Source: Antedon bifida (lineage: Eukaryota; Echinodermata; Crinoidea; Comatulida; Antedonidae). From it: a DNA stretch of 64,000 bases. The translations under genes and the position numbers were made by a program. Of this stretch, positions 10,630-23,600 are shown piece after piece (the stretch's first letter is position 1; the number at the start of each line of letters is the position of its first letter). Under the pieces are notes generated by a model that saw only the letters and a program-made list of their open reading frames with translations, did not search any database and had not been told where the DNA came from. The stretch covers positions 31,309,409 through 31,373,408 of the forward strand of contig OY727093.1 of NCBI GenBank assembly GCA_963402885.1, given 5' to 3'.

Positions 10630-13600
10630 ATGAAGGAAGTTTTCCAGGTTGACCCAGTGACTCAGTTGCGGAGATTTGCGTATCTAATGTCTCCGAATGA
10701 GTCATCTTTTGAAACAGCTGAAGAGGTTCCTGACTATCTAGTAGAGGTAACAACTTTTTGTCACTATAAGTGATTCCAAAAACATTTCTCTTGAAATTCT
10801 GAACAGTTGTCATAGTACTGCACTTCCTATTCTAACCATAGGAACACATTGCTGCTTGAGTTTCTCTATTTTTTTTTGTTACTGTTTAAAAAAAAATTTG
10901 TTTTAACTTGTAGGCAGTGCCCTACTTCGTCATTACAATCTTGTTGGAGGCGATTATTATTGGAATTCGAGACAAAAAATGGCTCCGTATAAACGACGCA
11001 ATCAGCTCAACTTCAGCAGGACTTCTCATGACAATGATTAAGTAATTAGTATTTTAATTTTTACATTAATAATAATTATGAAAATCTTATGTCACATTTT
11101 TTTCTTTTACTTGCTTACCTCGGTAGAGGGCCTCTTCTGCAGAATGATGATGATATGAATATATTTGACAAGTAAATTATTATTCCTAGAAGCCTATATT
11201 GTCTAAAAAAAACTTGTTGAAAACATCAATTATTTATCAATCAATTAATCAATTTTTAATAAAGAACTTAATACTATCGAGTAATGAAACAAAATTAACA
11301 AAATAATATATTTTTATTTATTTATTTTATTCAAGCAAACAACACATGACAACGAAGCAGAACCCTGGGGATTGCCATGAGTGCTAAGCACTACCAAATT
11401 GGCTCTCCATACACAGAAAAGTATATATGTGTACTGGTACTTAGATGACATTTTATTTTGTATGTTTTATTCAGGGGTCTTTTCAGAGGGTTAGAAGTGT
11501 TTGCTTACAGTTGGGTTTATGAGAATTGCCGGATTGTAGAACTACCGTGGAACAGCGCTTGGACCTGGTTTCTTTGTATGATAACGTTTGATTGTGGCTA
11601 TTACTGGTTCCATCGTGCTGCTCATGGTAAGTAGCATTTTTGGATTGTGCATTCCATCATATCTCTCTTGTTGGAGAGACACGCCCTTTGTTGAAAAGAA
11701 TGCTCTTGTTGGAGAGACACGCCCTTGTTGGAGAGACACTCCCTTGTTGGAGAGACACTCCCTTGTTGGAGAGACACGCCCTTGTTGGAGAGACACTCCC
11801 TTGTTGGAGAGACACGCCCTTGTTGGAGAGACATGCCCTTGTGATAGTTGTCTTTCACAGTTCTTGTCTCTCCTCAGTGCTCTCTTTTTATGTTTCACTG
11901 AAAGGAATAAATTTATTCATTTTTTATAAATTTATTATTATTATTTATAAATTTATTTATTTTTTTAAAAAATAAAAATATTTTTTTTGCTGACTGTCCT
12001 ACTGTACAATAACATTTTCAGATAGGATATTTATGTTGTCCATGTGAGAAATAGTTTATAATAGCAAGCGAAAACATTTAATGACAAGTAATTCAAAGTT
12101 TTATTTGTTTTCTGATAGAGGTAAATATATTATGGTCAGCTCATCAAGTGCACCATAGCTCAGAAGAGTACAACCTATCTACCGCCCTCAGGCAGTCCAT
12201 ATATCAACACTATACATCATGGGTAAGATTGAATGTTCTTCCAACATCGTTGTTTTCTAAAGCTCTGTCTACACTATCAAACTTTATGTGACAAAATTGT
12301 GATGTGCCCATATATGGACATGATGATGTCATAACACACTACCATATTTGGGAATATCACTACCATATTTGGGCACATCACACTTTTTTTAGTTTGATAG
12401 TGTAGACAGAGTTTTACACAGTCAAGTTCACTCTTAAATGACCATGCCATCAATTAAATTGAATGCAGCATTGAATCAATAATAATATCCCAACAATGTA
12501 GATAAGAATAATGTTATTAATGACATTTTCCTTTGCTTTTTCGATAATTTACCTTTTGATATATGATATGGAAATTGTTATTTTCTTGTGATATGTCCAG
12601 GTTTTCTACCTTCCCATGGCACTTGCGATTCCTTTACCTGTTATGCTGGTACATGGTCAGTTCAATCTACTTTATCAATTCTGGATTCACACTGAGGTAT
12701 GTTTTCTTTGTTAATGTCTTTTTACATTAGGTCATGTTATCATTAACTTTGAGACCCAACAGTGTCCACTGAATAAAGATATCCCTATTCAGGTGACACT
12801 AACCCCAAAAGAATGTTAATAGGTTTCGAGTGAAAAATGAAATATACCAAAATGAATAATGAAATTGAATAATATCAACTTTGATAACATTGGTGTACGC
12901 AAGGTAGAGTAACAGTTTGCCAATCGACATGAAGATTTAAAAAAAATTTTGATTCTATTTCTGTTGTGCTTTATCTGTTATTTTATTTTGTTTATCTTAA
13001 ATTCTATTTAGTTTAATTTAATTGTTACATGTTTATGTCTTGTCATATTGTATTTTTGTGAGGGTCCCTAATGATCAGCTTCGGCTGGATGGACCACCCT
13101 CGTAAAATATTGGTGAAATAAAAAATAAATAAATAAAAACATAGAAAAACAAAATCATATCTTTTGATTATTATTAAAATGTAGTTAGTGACATCTCTTG
13201 GACCTCTTGAGTACATCCTTAACACACCAAGTCATCACAGGGTACATCATGGTAAGTTAAGTCAAGTTTAAATGTTTATTCTTAAACCTACTGCTCATAC
13301 AACTACATGTTTTACTCTATAATTTCTTCATCTTGTGTTTTTACCTTTGTACTGGTTATACATGAGGACACCTTTTTGGCCCAAAAGGGTGTCTCCTTAA
13401 CAGAGTTCTCCTGAATAGAAGTTTAAACATATTTCCCTCTCATTTCACAAAAAATTGTTCCCTTAATAGTGTCCTCTAAAATGGGTGTTCCAAAGAGGGG
13501 TTCTATTGTATTTATTTAATGAATAAATGCATTTTATAATTTGTAATGGAGTTTTATAAAAACAAATCTTGTAGGTCGTAATCCTTACTGCATTGACAAG

Positions 13601-15589
13601 AACTATGCAGGTACATTCATCATCTGGGACAGAATGTTTGGTAAGTATACAAAGTTATTACTACTTTTATAATGATTAAACACTGCTCATAAACACTATC
13701 TCATCTTACCCCAACAGACTTATTTCACAATGTTTATTTTGTTTGATTGATGTCTGGTTAAAGGTAGAACTACTCTAAATTGGTGGAGCTGTAGCTTGGT
13801 GGTTAACATGCTTGCCTCCAATCCTAAGGTCCAATCCCGACCTACCTGTACATAGTGCCAGGGTTGTAACTCACAATTCTTTCAACTGCACTCCCTAAGC
13901 CTCAAATGAGACTTAGTTTATAATCACGATAAATTATAAAATAGTTTATCCATCCAGTAATTGGCGATTTACTCTCTGTTGGAAGCATATGAAATAATAA
14001 ATAAATAAAAAAGCAAGAAATTCCCCTTAACAATTATTTCTGACCAAATAGAATCTGGTGATGCCAAAATCAGAAAACAATTTTAAAATGAAAAAAAAAG
14101 ATGTTTTATTCTTTTTGATTAGGAACTTTCCAGGCTGAAGGGGAGAAGGTGGTTTATGGATTGACACATCCAATCAATTCTTGGAACCCTGTTTGGATTC
14201 AAGTAAGAAATATCGATGAATACCGCCAACCTGGTAGACATGCCTAATATCAAAAACAGATGCTCTTAACATTGGAATACATTTTATAACATTTAATGGT
14301 TTTAATACTCATAGGTTTGTCATTTACACCACATTATCAAGACTGTTTGGACAACACCTGGATTTAAAAACAAGTTATCTGTAATCTTTAATGGACCTGG
14401 TTGGATGCCTGGCACCCCTCGATTGGGCAACCCAGAAGATATTCCAAAGGTAAGAGAACCAGGCTCATATTTATTCAGGTTTTATAAAATTAATTTGTGA
14501 AGATTTCAATAAATAAATTCCTTTGTGTTCACAAACAAATTCCTCCTTTTACCATTCTGCCATTTCAACTTTGTACTGTGCTTTGTGCGCATGGCAGGTA
14601 ACATTTGATTTTGATACTGTATGTTTTGTTCAGGTGAGTGCGCCAGTGGAGGTGTACAACCCATCAATGTCGATTCCTGCTCAGTTGTACGTGCTGTTAC
14701 ACTACTTGGTCAATCATGTTTTGTTCCAACTATTTATGGACAACCATCAGGTAACTAAAATAAATAATTTGACTATAATTGGTGAAAGCTTACAAGATGT
14801 TATTAATACCACAAATAGTTTTAATGTACTTTGTAGTATAAGCATGTCAGAGTGATTTATTTGGGGCGTTTTGGGTGTAAACATGATCGTAGATAAAACC
14901 ACAACATGAATGTAGGGCAAGGGATAGCTCCATGGGCAAGGTAAATAAATAAGTTATCAAAAGAGCTGAGTTATAAACTCTACATATTGGGGTACCTTAA
15001 TTTTCAGGTGCCTGTCTATAAATTTAGCTTAACAAATAAAAAGGAAAAGATTATGTTTTAATTCTATTTGTACCTATTTTCTCTATTATTTAGCAAATGG
15101 ATTACCTGACCAGTCTTGTCTGTATTCTCTACATAATCTACGCATTTACTTGCATTGGTAGTATTTGTGACAACAAGTAAGTTGTAGTAAGATTAAAAAG
15201 AGTAAAAATTAATTATTTAAAAATGGAGAATTAGGTGACAGGTCACGATAATATAAAAGTTAAGTCTTACTGGCTTATTTCTTAATTATTAATATATAAG
15301 CATTATAAAAAAATGGAAGAATATGAATAGATATGAATGAATATAAATGAATATGCATGATTACGAATGAATATGTTTGAATGTTTTTCTTTGCAGATGG
15401 TTTGTTCCATTGATAGAGATTCCAAGATGTCTGCTGTTGCTATGGCTAGATATGATCTTCCTTACGGAGGGAAGTGAGCATGAACTGGCTTCCATCTCCC
15501 CTTCCATACGGAATAGTGTTCATGCTGGCTCTATCGTTTACTGGCTTCTGTCAATGACGCTCAGTAAGAAGAAACTAAAAGAGGCTTAA
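10630..15589 (+). CDS. AGMO: Alkylglycerol monooxygenase, 12 coding exons
   Basis: AGMO (TMEM195) is an ER membrane di-iron enzyme that uses tetrahydrobiopterin and O2 to cleave the ether bond of alkylglycerols. Exons: 10630-10746, 10914-11041, 11475-11626, 12119-12222, 12601-12696, 13185-13251, 13575-13640, 14123-14202, 14315-14449, 14634-14750, 15094-15176, 15397-15589. The total of 1338 nt gives 445 residues, as in human; all introns are GT-AG and phases match. Start ATG at 10630 gives MKEVFQVD, followed by the family block [12 protein letters not shown]. The fatty-acid-hydroxylase histidine boxes are intact: HRAAH (His128, 132), HQVHH (141, 144, 145) and HRVHH (217, 220, 221). Other family blocks are [51 protein letters not shown] and [12 protein letters not shown]. 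Multiple hydrophobic segments lie at both ends. An AATAAA follows at 15645. Intron 3 holds a 19-bp minisatellite; introns 4 and 7 hold a MITE and a SINE. Confidence 0.97.
11310..11420 (-). mobile_element. Retroelement 3-prime end, (AAAT)n tail
   Basis: On the minus strand it reads GGAGAGCCAATTTGGTAGTG, GGCAATCCCCAGGGTTCTG, then GAATAAAATAAATAAATAAA. It is a truncated tail in AGMO intron 2, opposite to the gene. Confidence 0.5.
11668..11845. repeat. 19-bp minisatellite in AGMO intron 3
   Basis: Unit CTTGTTGGAGAGACACKCC, about eight copies. The first copy is separated by a degenerate unit (GTTGAAAAGAATG). It begins about 40 bases after the exon 3 donor. Because 19 is not a multiple of 3, several overlapping frames stay open through it; none is coding. 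Confidence 0.92.
12259..12415 (-). mobile_element. MITE-1 copy 4
   Basis: Reverse orientation relative to copy 1 (ATGATGTCATAACACACTACC order). Left end TAAAGCTCTGTCTACACTATC; right end GTGTAGACAGAGTTTTA has one substitution. In AGMO intron 4. Confidence 0.85.
13020..13140 (+). mobile_element. Retroelement 3-prime end
   Basis: GAGGGTCCCTAATGATCAGC, TTCGGCTGGATGGACCACCC and TCGTAAAATATTGGTGAAAT, then AATAAATAAATAAA. This is a compact, GC-richer 3-prime end with an A-rich tail, as in non-LTR elements. It lies 45 bp before the AGMO exon 6 acceptor. Confidence 0.55.
13360..13515. repeat. GGGACAC-type interspersed repeat, copy 2
   Basis: AGGACACCTTTTTGGCCCAA, GGGTGTCTCCTTAACAGAGT and a later GTGTCCTCTAAAATGGGTGT resemble the copies at 1490 and 49655. 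In AGMO intron 6. Confidence 0.5.
13783..14010 (+). mobile_element. tRNA-derived SINE, family B, full-length copy
   Basis: Head GGAGCTGTAGCTTGGTGGTT (A-box-like) and AAGGTCCAATCCCGACC (B-box-like), a body with AAGCCTCAAATGAGACTTAG, and the tail TAATTGGCGATTTACTCTCT, TGTTGGAAGCATATGAAATAA and (TAAA)n. Other copies: 39417-39597 (minus), 41075-41178 (degenerate) and 50905-50977 (tail only). In AGMO intron 7. Confidence 0.8.
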
Positions 15590-17612
15590 GATGATAGTCT
15601 GTTTTTATAAACGTATTTTAATCAGAATGTTATAAATGCAACAAAATAAATGCAAGCCTTTCCGTGATTTCATTTTATAATAAAGCACATATAATGCAAA
15701 TTTTAATGTATAAAAAAGAAAATGTTGTACTGAATCATTTTTTAATAGATTCTTTCATGAAATAATTAATCAAATGATGATTAGCACATTTTATTTCTTT
15801 AGTTTGAATGTCTGACAACATAATGTAAATGTTTTAATGCATTAATGTATAAATATTGATGAATAAAAATTGAAATAAGCAGAAGAGATTTAATTAAATG
15901 TTTATGTTTTCAAATTTGGTTATGATCATTTAACCCTACGTTATAAATAAATGTTTAATGTGTTTTTATCAATTTAAATGCATTGATCTCGCACACTGCC
16001 AATTTTACCAAGTCAGAATATTTACATGTATGCCTCTATACTTTTAATTTGGGTACAGCTACCCTTTTATCCACAAGTTAAAAAAGGTAAATAAAACATA
16101 CTTTTTGTTAAAAACCTTACTAATAATTAGGGCAAAAAAAGTATTGCTTATAATATAAGAAAAAATAAAATTATTCTTGTGTTGTCTCTCATTTACTTTA
16201 TTCAATTAAAAATGCCAGTGCATTTGCTGCAATTTATAGATACACAGCAAACATAAGAAGGTGTTGTGTTTTATTGTCATTGCTAATTACTTGGTATTTA
16301 ATTCTCCGATATTTATGACCAATTTAATTAATTCCACTAACAAGGCAATCTAATGCCTTGAATCCACAAAGTTAGATTGTTTAAACATTGGTGGCGTACT
16401 TCATGTCTGGGTCGACAGACAGTCTATTACAGGAACCGTATTACAACGTGGATGAATTTTGTTTACAAATAAATTGATATAAATATAACACAATTATAAC
16501 TATTATAGCATTAATAGTTATAATATGTCTCGTAAATAATTTACTTTGCTATTTGGTATTTTATTGGAGTGATAAAATTGGTATTTATTGTGAATGTGTG
16601 TTAATCAACAAAATAGATCCGCGGAAGCAACCGGTAGTGTGTGGCTGTCTGGCACCTTTAATTTCAGTATGCTCGTCTGGCCTAGCTCAACCATTGAGTA
16701 CGTACTCAGTGAGTTTGTTAATTTTGATTTTTATTCGAATAGTGGCTGGCAAATTAATGTACGGGATACATTGAATATAATAGGTTTATATAATGAGGTG
16801 AGTTGTAATAGCATCTATGATATAAACAAATAATTATGAAGGTATTTTGCATTGTATTTTTGTGTGGTGCCTCCACTGCCTGAGCTGAGTCTGAGGCCTA
16901 GGTTGTGTTTTTGTTTGAAGATGTAAGAGTGAATGGAGCGAGTGACTTGGGTTTGCTGCTGTGGGCCTGGCAAGTTTCTCACTTCATGGGTCGAGGACTA
17001 ACGTAGATATAATTAATATTAGAAAATGTCATATTGATGGGATTCAATTAATTCGATTTAGGGATCCCGATTTAGTTTAAGCATGAGCTTATTATCTGAC
17101 AATAGAATGTTTGTAAATCTTTTTTTTGGCAAAAAAAACCAAAACATACAAAAATTGACAGGAGGATGAGGGCGTTTTTTTTAAATAATTTTTTTTCTAA
17201 GTACTTTATTTTAACATGGTTATCTACATTTATGCTACCATTTTGAATTTAACTAATTGTTCATGCATGCTTGCGATGATCAAATAGTAAAATTGTATCA
17301 TAATTTTATAGTTTTTTGTTCAAAAATTAATAAATTTCAAGTGTGCATGACAATGATAATTGGAAAGATAATGTCTGGAACCAGTGAATAAAGATGAGTC
17401 TATTTCGTGCTTGCTTACCTGGATAAACCGCCCTTTCCTCACGAATTGAACATATTTAACTCATTGGCTGATTATTAATAATTATATAATGTCATTTTGT
17501 ACTTTGTACCATTCTTCACTGTCTCTATTCTAATTATGCTAATTGTTATCACTTTTAGAAATCAGAGAAAGAAGCGATAACTTGAAAGACAACAGTTTGG
17601 GATTTATACAAC
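15590..17612. other. AGMO 3-prime UTR and BMPR2 upstream region
   Basis: AGMO poly(A) signals AATAAA lie at 15645-15650 and 15679-15684. The rest is AT-rich and without conserved coding. An acceptor-like TTATCACTTTTAG ends at 17558, just before the BMPR2 start, so the first coding exon may begin with 5-prime UTR at 17559 and an upstream noncoding exon may exist. A donor-like GAGGTGAGTT at 16796 is one candidate partner. Confidence 0.5.
15645..15684 (+). promoter_or_regulatory. AGMO poly(A) signals
   Basis: Two AATAAA hexamers (15645-15650 and 15679-15684) stand 56 and 90 bases after the AGMO stop codon, a normal spacing for a short 3-prime UTR. Confidence 0.65.
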
Positions 17613-20600
17613 ATGGCAAGTCAAATAAAATTGCATCCGCTGATGTGGATTCTATTGCCAATTATTATGGGTAAGAACACATTAAAAACATACTAAATGC
17701 ACATGCTCAGAACGTACAAAAAATACTCCTATAAAATCAGTGTCGATCAATGTGTGAAGAGGAAAGATTCAATCAATATTTCATTGTAACCAGAAAGGAA
17801 AACTTTTTTCAAAATCTAGTAAAATTAACTACAAAGCAATAATTTATCACAAAAATTATGGGAAACAGTTCTCACTCATTACACAATGAATTTATTGTAA
17901 ATAGATCAGGGAGAGTTAGACCACCACGATCAAATAATTCACGTTTTAGACTATCTTTTGTTCCAAATGCTATTCATATTTTTAATTCATGATTTAAGAG
18001 GAGTTTGTAATTACCAATGCCTTCACTATTCATACCTGTGCAGTATATTATAAATATTTTTGTGTAATTTGTCTTATACAGTAAGTATTTTAAATATGTT
18101 ATATATGGTCTTTTTATATTTATATTCTTGCCAAGGAAGACAATTTTCATAATGTAATTTTATTTGTTTTATGACGAATAAAATTTTATCTATCATAAAT
18201 CCACACACACCTTATCATAATACCTTCTTGTAAAATTGTAAAACTGCAATAGGAATATATATATATATATTATACTGTAGTTTAGAGAGTTTTCCTGATT
18301 TTTTCTCATTGTTATCGATGTTGTCTTATTGTTTTTATGAGAATTTCTATAATAAATAATATCGAATCTTTGTATATAGTTACGTAATAAAATCTAAATT
18401 TCTAGAATAAATATTATTTCATCAACAAACTTCATAGTTTAGAAAGTTATCTTTTTTTATTGATGTTGTCTTATTGTTATCAGATGTTTTTATGAGAATT
18501 TCTATAATTAATAATATGGAAACATAAAATTAAATTTTAAATTTCTAAAATAAACAATATTTCATTAACAGCAAATATAGAAACATCAGCAGCAGAGAAA
18601 TATTGCACATTTTACAAGAATCACGCCGATTATATTGAGATAGACGATATGGATACTGGGCTGATACAAGCTGACAATAAGACGGTGATATGCACCAATG
18701 AAGAGGAGACTTGCGCTGCGGTGTGGCATAATGAAACTATAGATGGCGTCGTACAAATTGAAATGATGTTTCAAGGTAATAAGAACATGCTACTTTTTTC
18801 TTCAATGTATTGTCAAAAAAAAAATATTTTTTTTCAAATTTGTGGTGGAATATGCCATTTTGATTTCACAAAATAGTTATTCACTTTGGCCAAAAACTGG
18901 AGTGAAAAAAAAATATTTACCTGAAAAAATGTAACATAAGCAAAAAATATTAAAATTTTCTGTCAGACAATGATTTTTGGTTAAAATTAACGGTTTCGTT
19001 AAAATAATTGTTTGTTTTTTTACAATAAGTCAATAACTTTATTAAAACTGCAAAATGACTTATTTAAAGTCTGATTTTATTAATCTTAATTTTCAAGTTT
19101 TTGGTGGACAATACATCTTTAATAAAATAATTAAATGTCCAATTTAATGTCGTGCAGGACGCCTCTAAGCGCTGAACAATCAACAGCCAAAAAAAGAATT
19201 ATAATAATTAGTCATGTTTACTGCGTCCACTCATGAAACATGATTGCTATGGTATATGCACTCATAACTGTGGTTATACTGTAGTAAAAAAAAATCTATT
19301 TGCTACTCATAAACAATTTATTAAACATAATATCCTAAATGTTTAATTAAACTTTGCTCTCCAATTTAACGTTTATTTTAAGAATATTATTTAAAACATT
19401 TAAAAAAGAAAATGGTAATTTATTCATCCAGTTATTTCCTCACAGTATAAACCAGAAATTGACCGATGACCCCACCCACTTTCAACGAAGATAGTCAATC
19501 AATTTTGAACAACACAACCTATCAATCAATAAATCAGTTTAATAGAAAGTTCATTGAAACTAGAACTAAAACAGATTGACTAGATCAAAATTAACGTACA
19601 ACATAATGTAAGCATCATGATAATATGATGTTTTAATTAGTTTAATTTTGTTTTCATTTTTAGCAGATTGTTAGTACATTCACTAGCCATAGTTTAAAAT
19701 ACTAAAGCCCCATCATTTTTATTTTGTTATTTTATTAATCTATTAATTTCGGCGAACACATAAATGTCATTTGTACAAACAGGGTCAAAAGAAATAACTT
19801 GATTACACCAAGGAGTGGCAAATGAAGCCAACAGCTTATGTCGCCAGTTTGGTGTGCCACTCCCAAAAAAAAAACGGATTTCGGCAGGGGCTAAACAGGC
19901 TTTAGCTCCCCCTCCCCCCTAAAATTTAACAGCCATGTCTTTTAAAAATAAAACAATGACTACTTTTATTTTTCTGCAACCCGACGGATCGTTTTATAAT
20001 TTATGAAATATTTATAATGCTGGATCTGCCCCTGAAAACATACAAAAATGAAAATAAATTCATATTTTCATACTGTACAACAATTACTGTAAGTCACTTT
20101 CATAGAGAAAGTATTTTGTTTGTTTTCACTATCGTTATACTGTTAGTACTTTTATGCAACATGTACAAGCAGGCTACTTGAAGTCTTTTTATTATTGTTG
20201 CTAAGTTTTATAGGCTGACTATAAACCTTAGGTTAATATTTTTATGTAAATGATGTAAGCCTTGCTGTACATTATTATACGTGACCCCATAGTACTGTTG
20301 ATCAGAGTTGATTAGAACCACATTGCATGTGGCACCAGCTGCTGGGAATTGAATAGAATGAATGTCTACAAAGAGAGTTTATGATAATCATTATTGTGTA
20401 AATATGATGAGAATTTAGCTGGGGATTCATTGTTATGTCATTATTCAAATTTTATTGACATAAAATTATATAATGTAAATTCATACTATCATTCTTATGT
20501 TTGGTATTGATTTGTATTTATTTATTTATTTATTTAATCACACTCTTGTTTACAACAAGACCAGCCAATTCTGGCTTATGAGTGAACAAATATATAATAT

Positions 20601-23600
20601 AGCAATTAAAATAAACACAGATAAAAACATCAAACAAAATAACAAGTTTTAACAGTCTTACAACACCAAATAAATAACAACCAAACAAGCAAAGGACTCA
20701 ATATTTTTTGTTGGTATTACAATTAGTAAAGTCAACCGTACCATCATAAAAAAAATTTCAAATTCTGGAATGGGTGTTTTTGTTTTTGCCTTTTTATGCA
20801 ATGCCAAAATGATAACTGTTGCATTTCTGTATCAAGGGTAGTCCCAAATGAACCTGTAGGCAGTGCTATTATATGTAAATATTTATGTATTAATGTAGGT
20901 AGTATACTTTGCCATGTTCTGTACAACCTTATATCAACAGAACCGTACATGCCAACATGCCGTTTTGGCCGGGAGACTCCCATATTTTAGACTCATCTCC
21001 CGGCCTAATATAATATTTTGCTCCCGTTTTTCCCCATTTTCTCCTTGATGACAAAGAATGTGTGGTTTTCTGCATTAAAATATAACAAAAAGCCTTATAC
21101 ACAAGCAAATTTACGATATTTAATCCATTGTATACGACCATCTGCGGTTTTTTTTTAACGGAAAGGGAATTCCCCTCATAAAGCCACCATGTGATACCGT
21201 CTATGACGTCACACACTGCACTCCTTGCCTCTCGATAATATATAGAGGGCGCTGTTGACCTACAAAAACACCACCTCCCGTTTTTTAACTTCAAATATTG
21301 GACCTCTCCTTCTTCTTCTGTTGGAGCTAGTTTAAAAAACTAACTGGATAGGAAATATAATCAAAAAACTCAAAAAAGGAAACTTCAATTGTAATTGGTT
21401 AATAATAAGGAACGTAATGTCTACCTAAGATGAATAGCGTAATACAGTAGATGAAGATGATAATACTCTTTTTTGCAAAACAATTGCAGTTACAGTATCT
21501 CTGATTGAATGTATCAGTTGTTCTTCTGTATTTTTTTGCATTTGAACGATAAGATATTATTTGTCATTTTAACAAGGCGCAAATGAAATTTGGTTGGTTG
21601 GTTTACATTTTGATTTACATACAATATACAATGCAGAACATTAGCTAAACCACAATTATGCAATCACCGATAGACCATAATTCAACCATGGACCTATGAT
21701 TCAACTGTGATAGAGATAACATGTGCAGTAAACATAGCCACAGTTTATAGACAATTTATACTCCACATCAGCATGCAAAAACCATACAAGATGATTGCTT
21801 ATATACCAAGCTGCAACCCTTGGTTTTATACCTTTTATGTGCCCCTTGTGATTTATGTGTTTTGGAGTTGACCCTATGCTGACCTCATGTTTCTGCCAAG
21901 AATTCTAACCTTTTTTCATGGATACTAACTAACATACAGTCATACATTAAGTCTGTCTATACTATAGTGTGATGTCCCCAAATATGGTAGTAATATGCCC
22001 AAATATGGTAGTGATATGACAACATCATGTCCATATACTGCATGGGCACATCACATTTGTTTGTCACATAAAGTTTGATAGTGTAGACAGAGCTTTAGGA
22101 TGGGCAATAATTTAGCAAATATGGTACAGTAACTGAATAATTTTTTATTCATAAATGGGAAAAACAGACAGATGATGCATGTACAGTAAGTTAATAGCAT
22201 TCAATATCCTGGATGTTTGTGTTAACTACATTTGATTTCATAGTACATATTATCTTGTACACTATATTACTACAATATACAATATTATATCTGGTTCCTT
22301 TTTATAGTACTGTGCCAGAGGAGCTGTCATATCAGAATTATGAATAAATAACTAAAAATAGGAAAATGAATGTTGTTTGTACTGTATAACCCATAAATCA
22401 TTCTGCCATGACCCACAGATTCCTGTTTGGAAACATTATATTTAACTGCTTAATTCAAGTACTAACTTGGTTTTTGCTATCATTTACATGATAAACTAGA
22501 AAGAAATTTGAAGTAGCGCCAGGAATGAAACAAATTAAGGTCAGATGATTCCAAGTCTTAAAATGATCTGAAACGAATCGATATTTTGTATAATTTTCTA
22601 TTTCTCAATAAATCTCAATATGCTATTAAAAATTTCAATTTCAAAAGAATATAAAAGTTTTGATTGAAAATCTTCCTTTACCATTACTGCATCTAACGAT
22701 GAGAATGCATCAATGGAATTCATTTTGTCCGCGTAGTTAATTCAACTTTGAACTTTGAACACACAAATAGAAACCTCTGACCCCACAGGATTCTGTATTT
22801 AAATTTTTCTTTTGGAGGGGTGGGGGTTGTTTACATTTAATCTTGACCAATGCAACTACAGTATCACAAACAATACAATGTTGTGAGTATGCGGTACATA
22901 ATAAAATATCTCTTACTAGAATTGCCTTCTTTTCCAAAAAATCTACTTAATTCATATAAACATTGTTTTCTCAAAAAACAATATTCTATTTTCTTAAAAT
23001 ACAATCCTCTATTCTAAAGTATATTCTACAAACGTCCTAAAAATATAATGTACTATATAAACATATAATCTGTATTCAAAGAAAGTATGTTATTAGTAGT
23101 AATATATGCACGGCGAAGTCAAATTATGGGATAAGTGAGTTGTCCACAAGCTCATTACGTTTGACGGGAATAGTATATATTAATGCTTAATCCTGTATGC
23201 GTCTCTATGCTTCCTAGTGGTTCAGGATCTTGGTGTAATTACAGTACCGAGTCCACCGGGTAAAATCTATCCTATCAGCCTTAATTAATAGCAAATTTAA
23301 CTGCACTGAAGCATCTTCTAGCGTACAGTATGCTTGTTTCAATTTATTCACATTTTTCCGGAATAATTATTGTCGCTTTGAATTAATTTTGTCGATGTTT
23401 AGATAATATTATAGAAAACATTAGCAGTTTTGGTATACCTGCACACTTTGAGCTAATTTGCAGTCATTTTTTGCAATGCAAAATTGTCTAAATTACTGTA
23501 TCAAACTAGTTTGACGAAAAAAAGTTTGATGTGTCTAAATATGATTGATATGCCCAAATATGGTAGTGATATGACATCATCATGTCCATATATGGGCACA

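Noticed and set aside
10343..10813. 156-codon frame antisense to AGMO exon 1
   Set aside because: Overlaps a conserved AGMO exon on the other strand; the remainder is AT-rich and unlike any known protein.
11542..11975. Overlapping open frames of 78-118 codons in AGMO intron 3
   Set aside because: Produced by the 19-bp minisatellite, within a well-supported intron.
20744..20983. Minus-strand frame of 79 codons ([18 protein letters not shown])
   Set aside because: Looked briefly like a retroelement protein, but no motif could be identified and the flanks are ordinary intron DNA.
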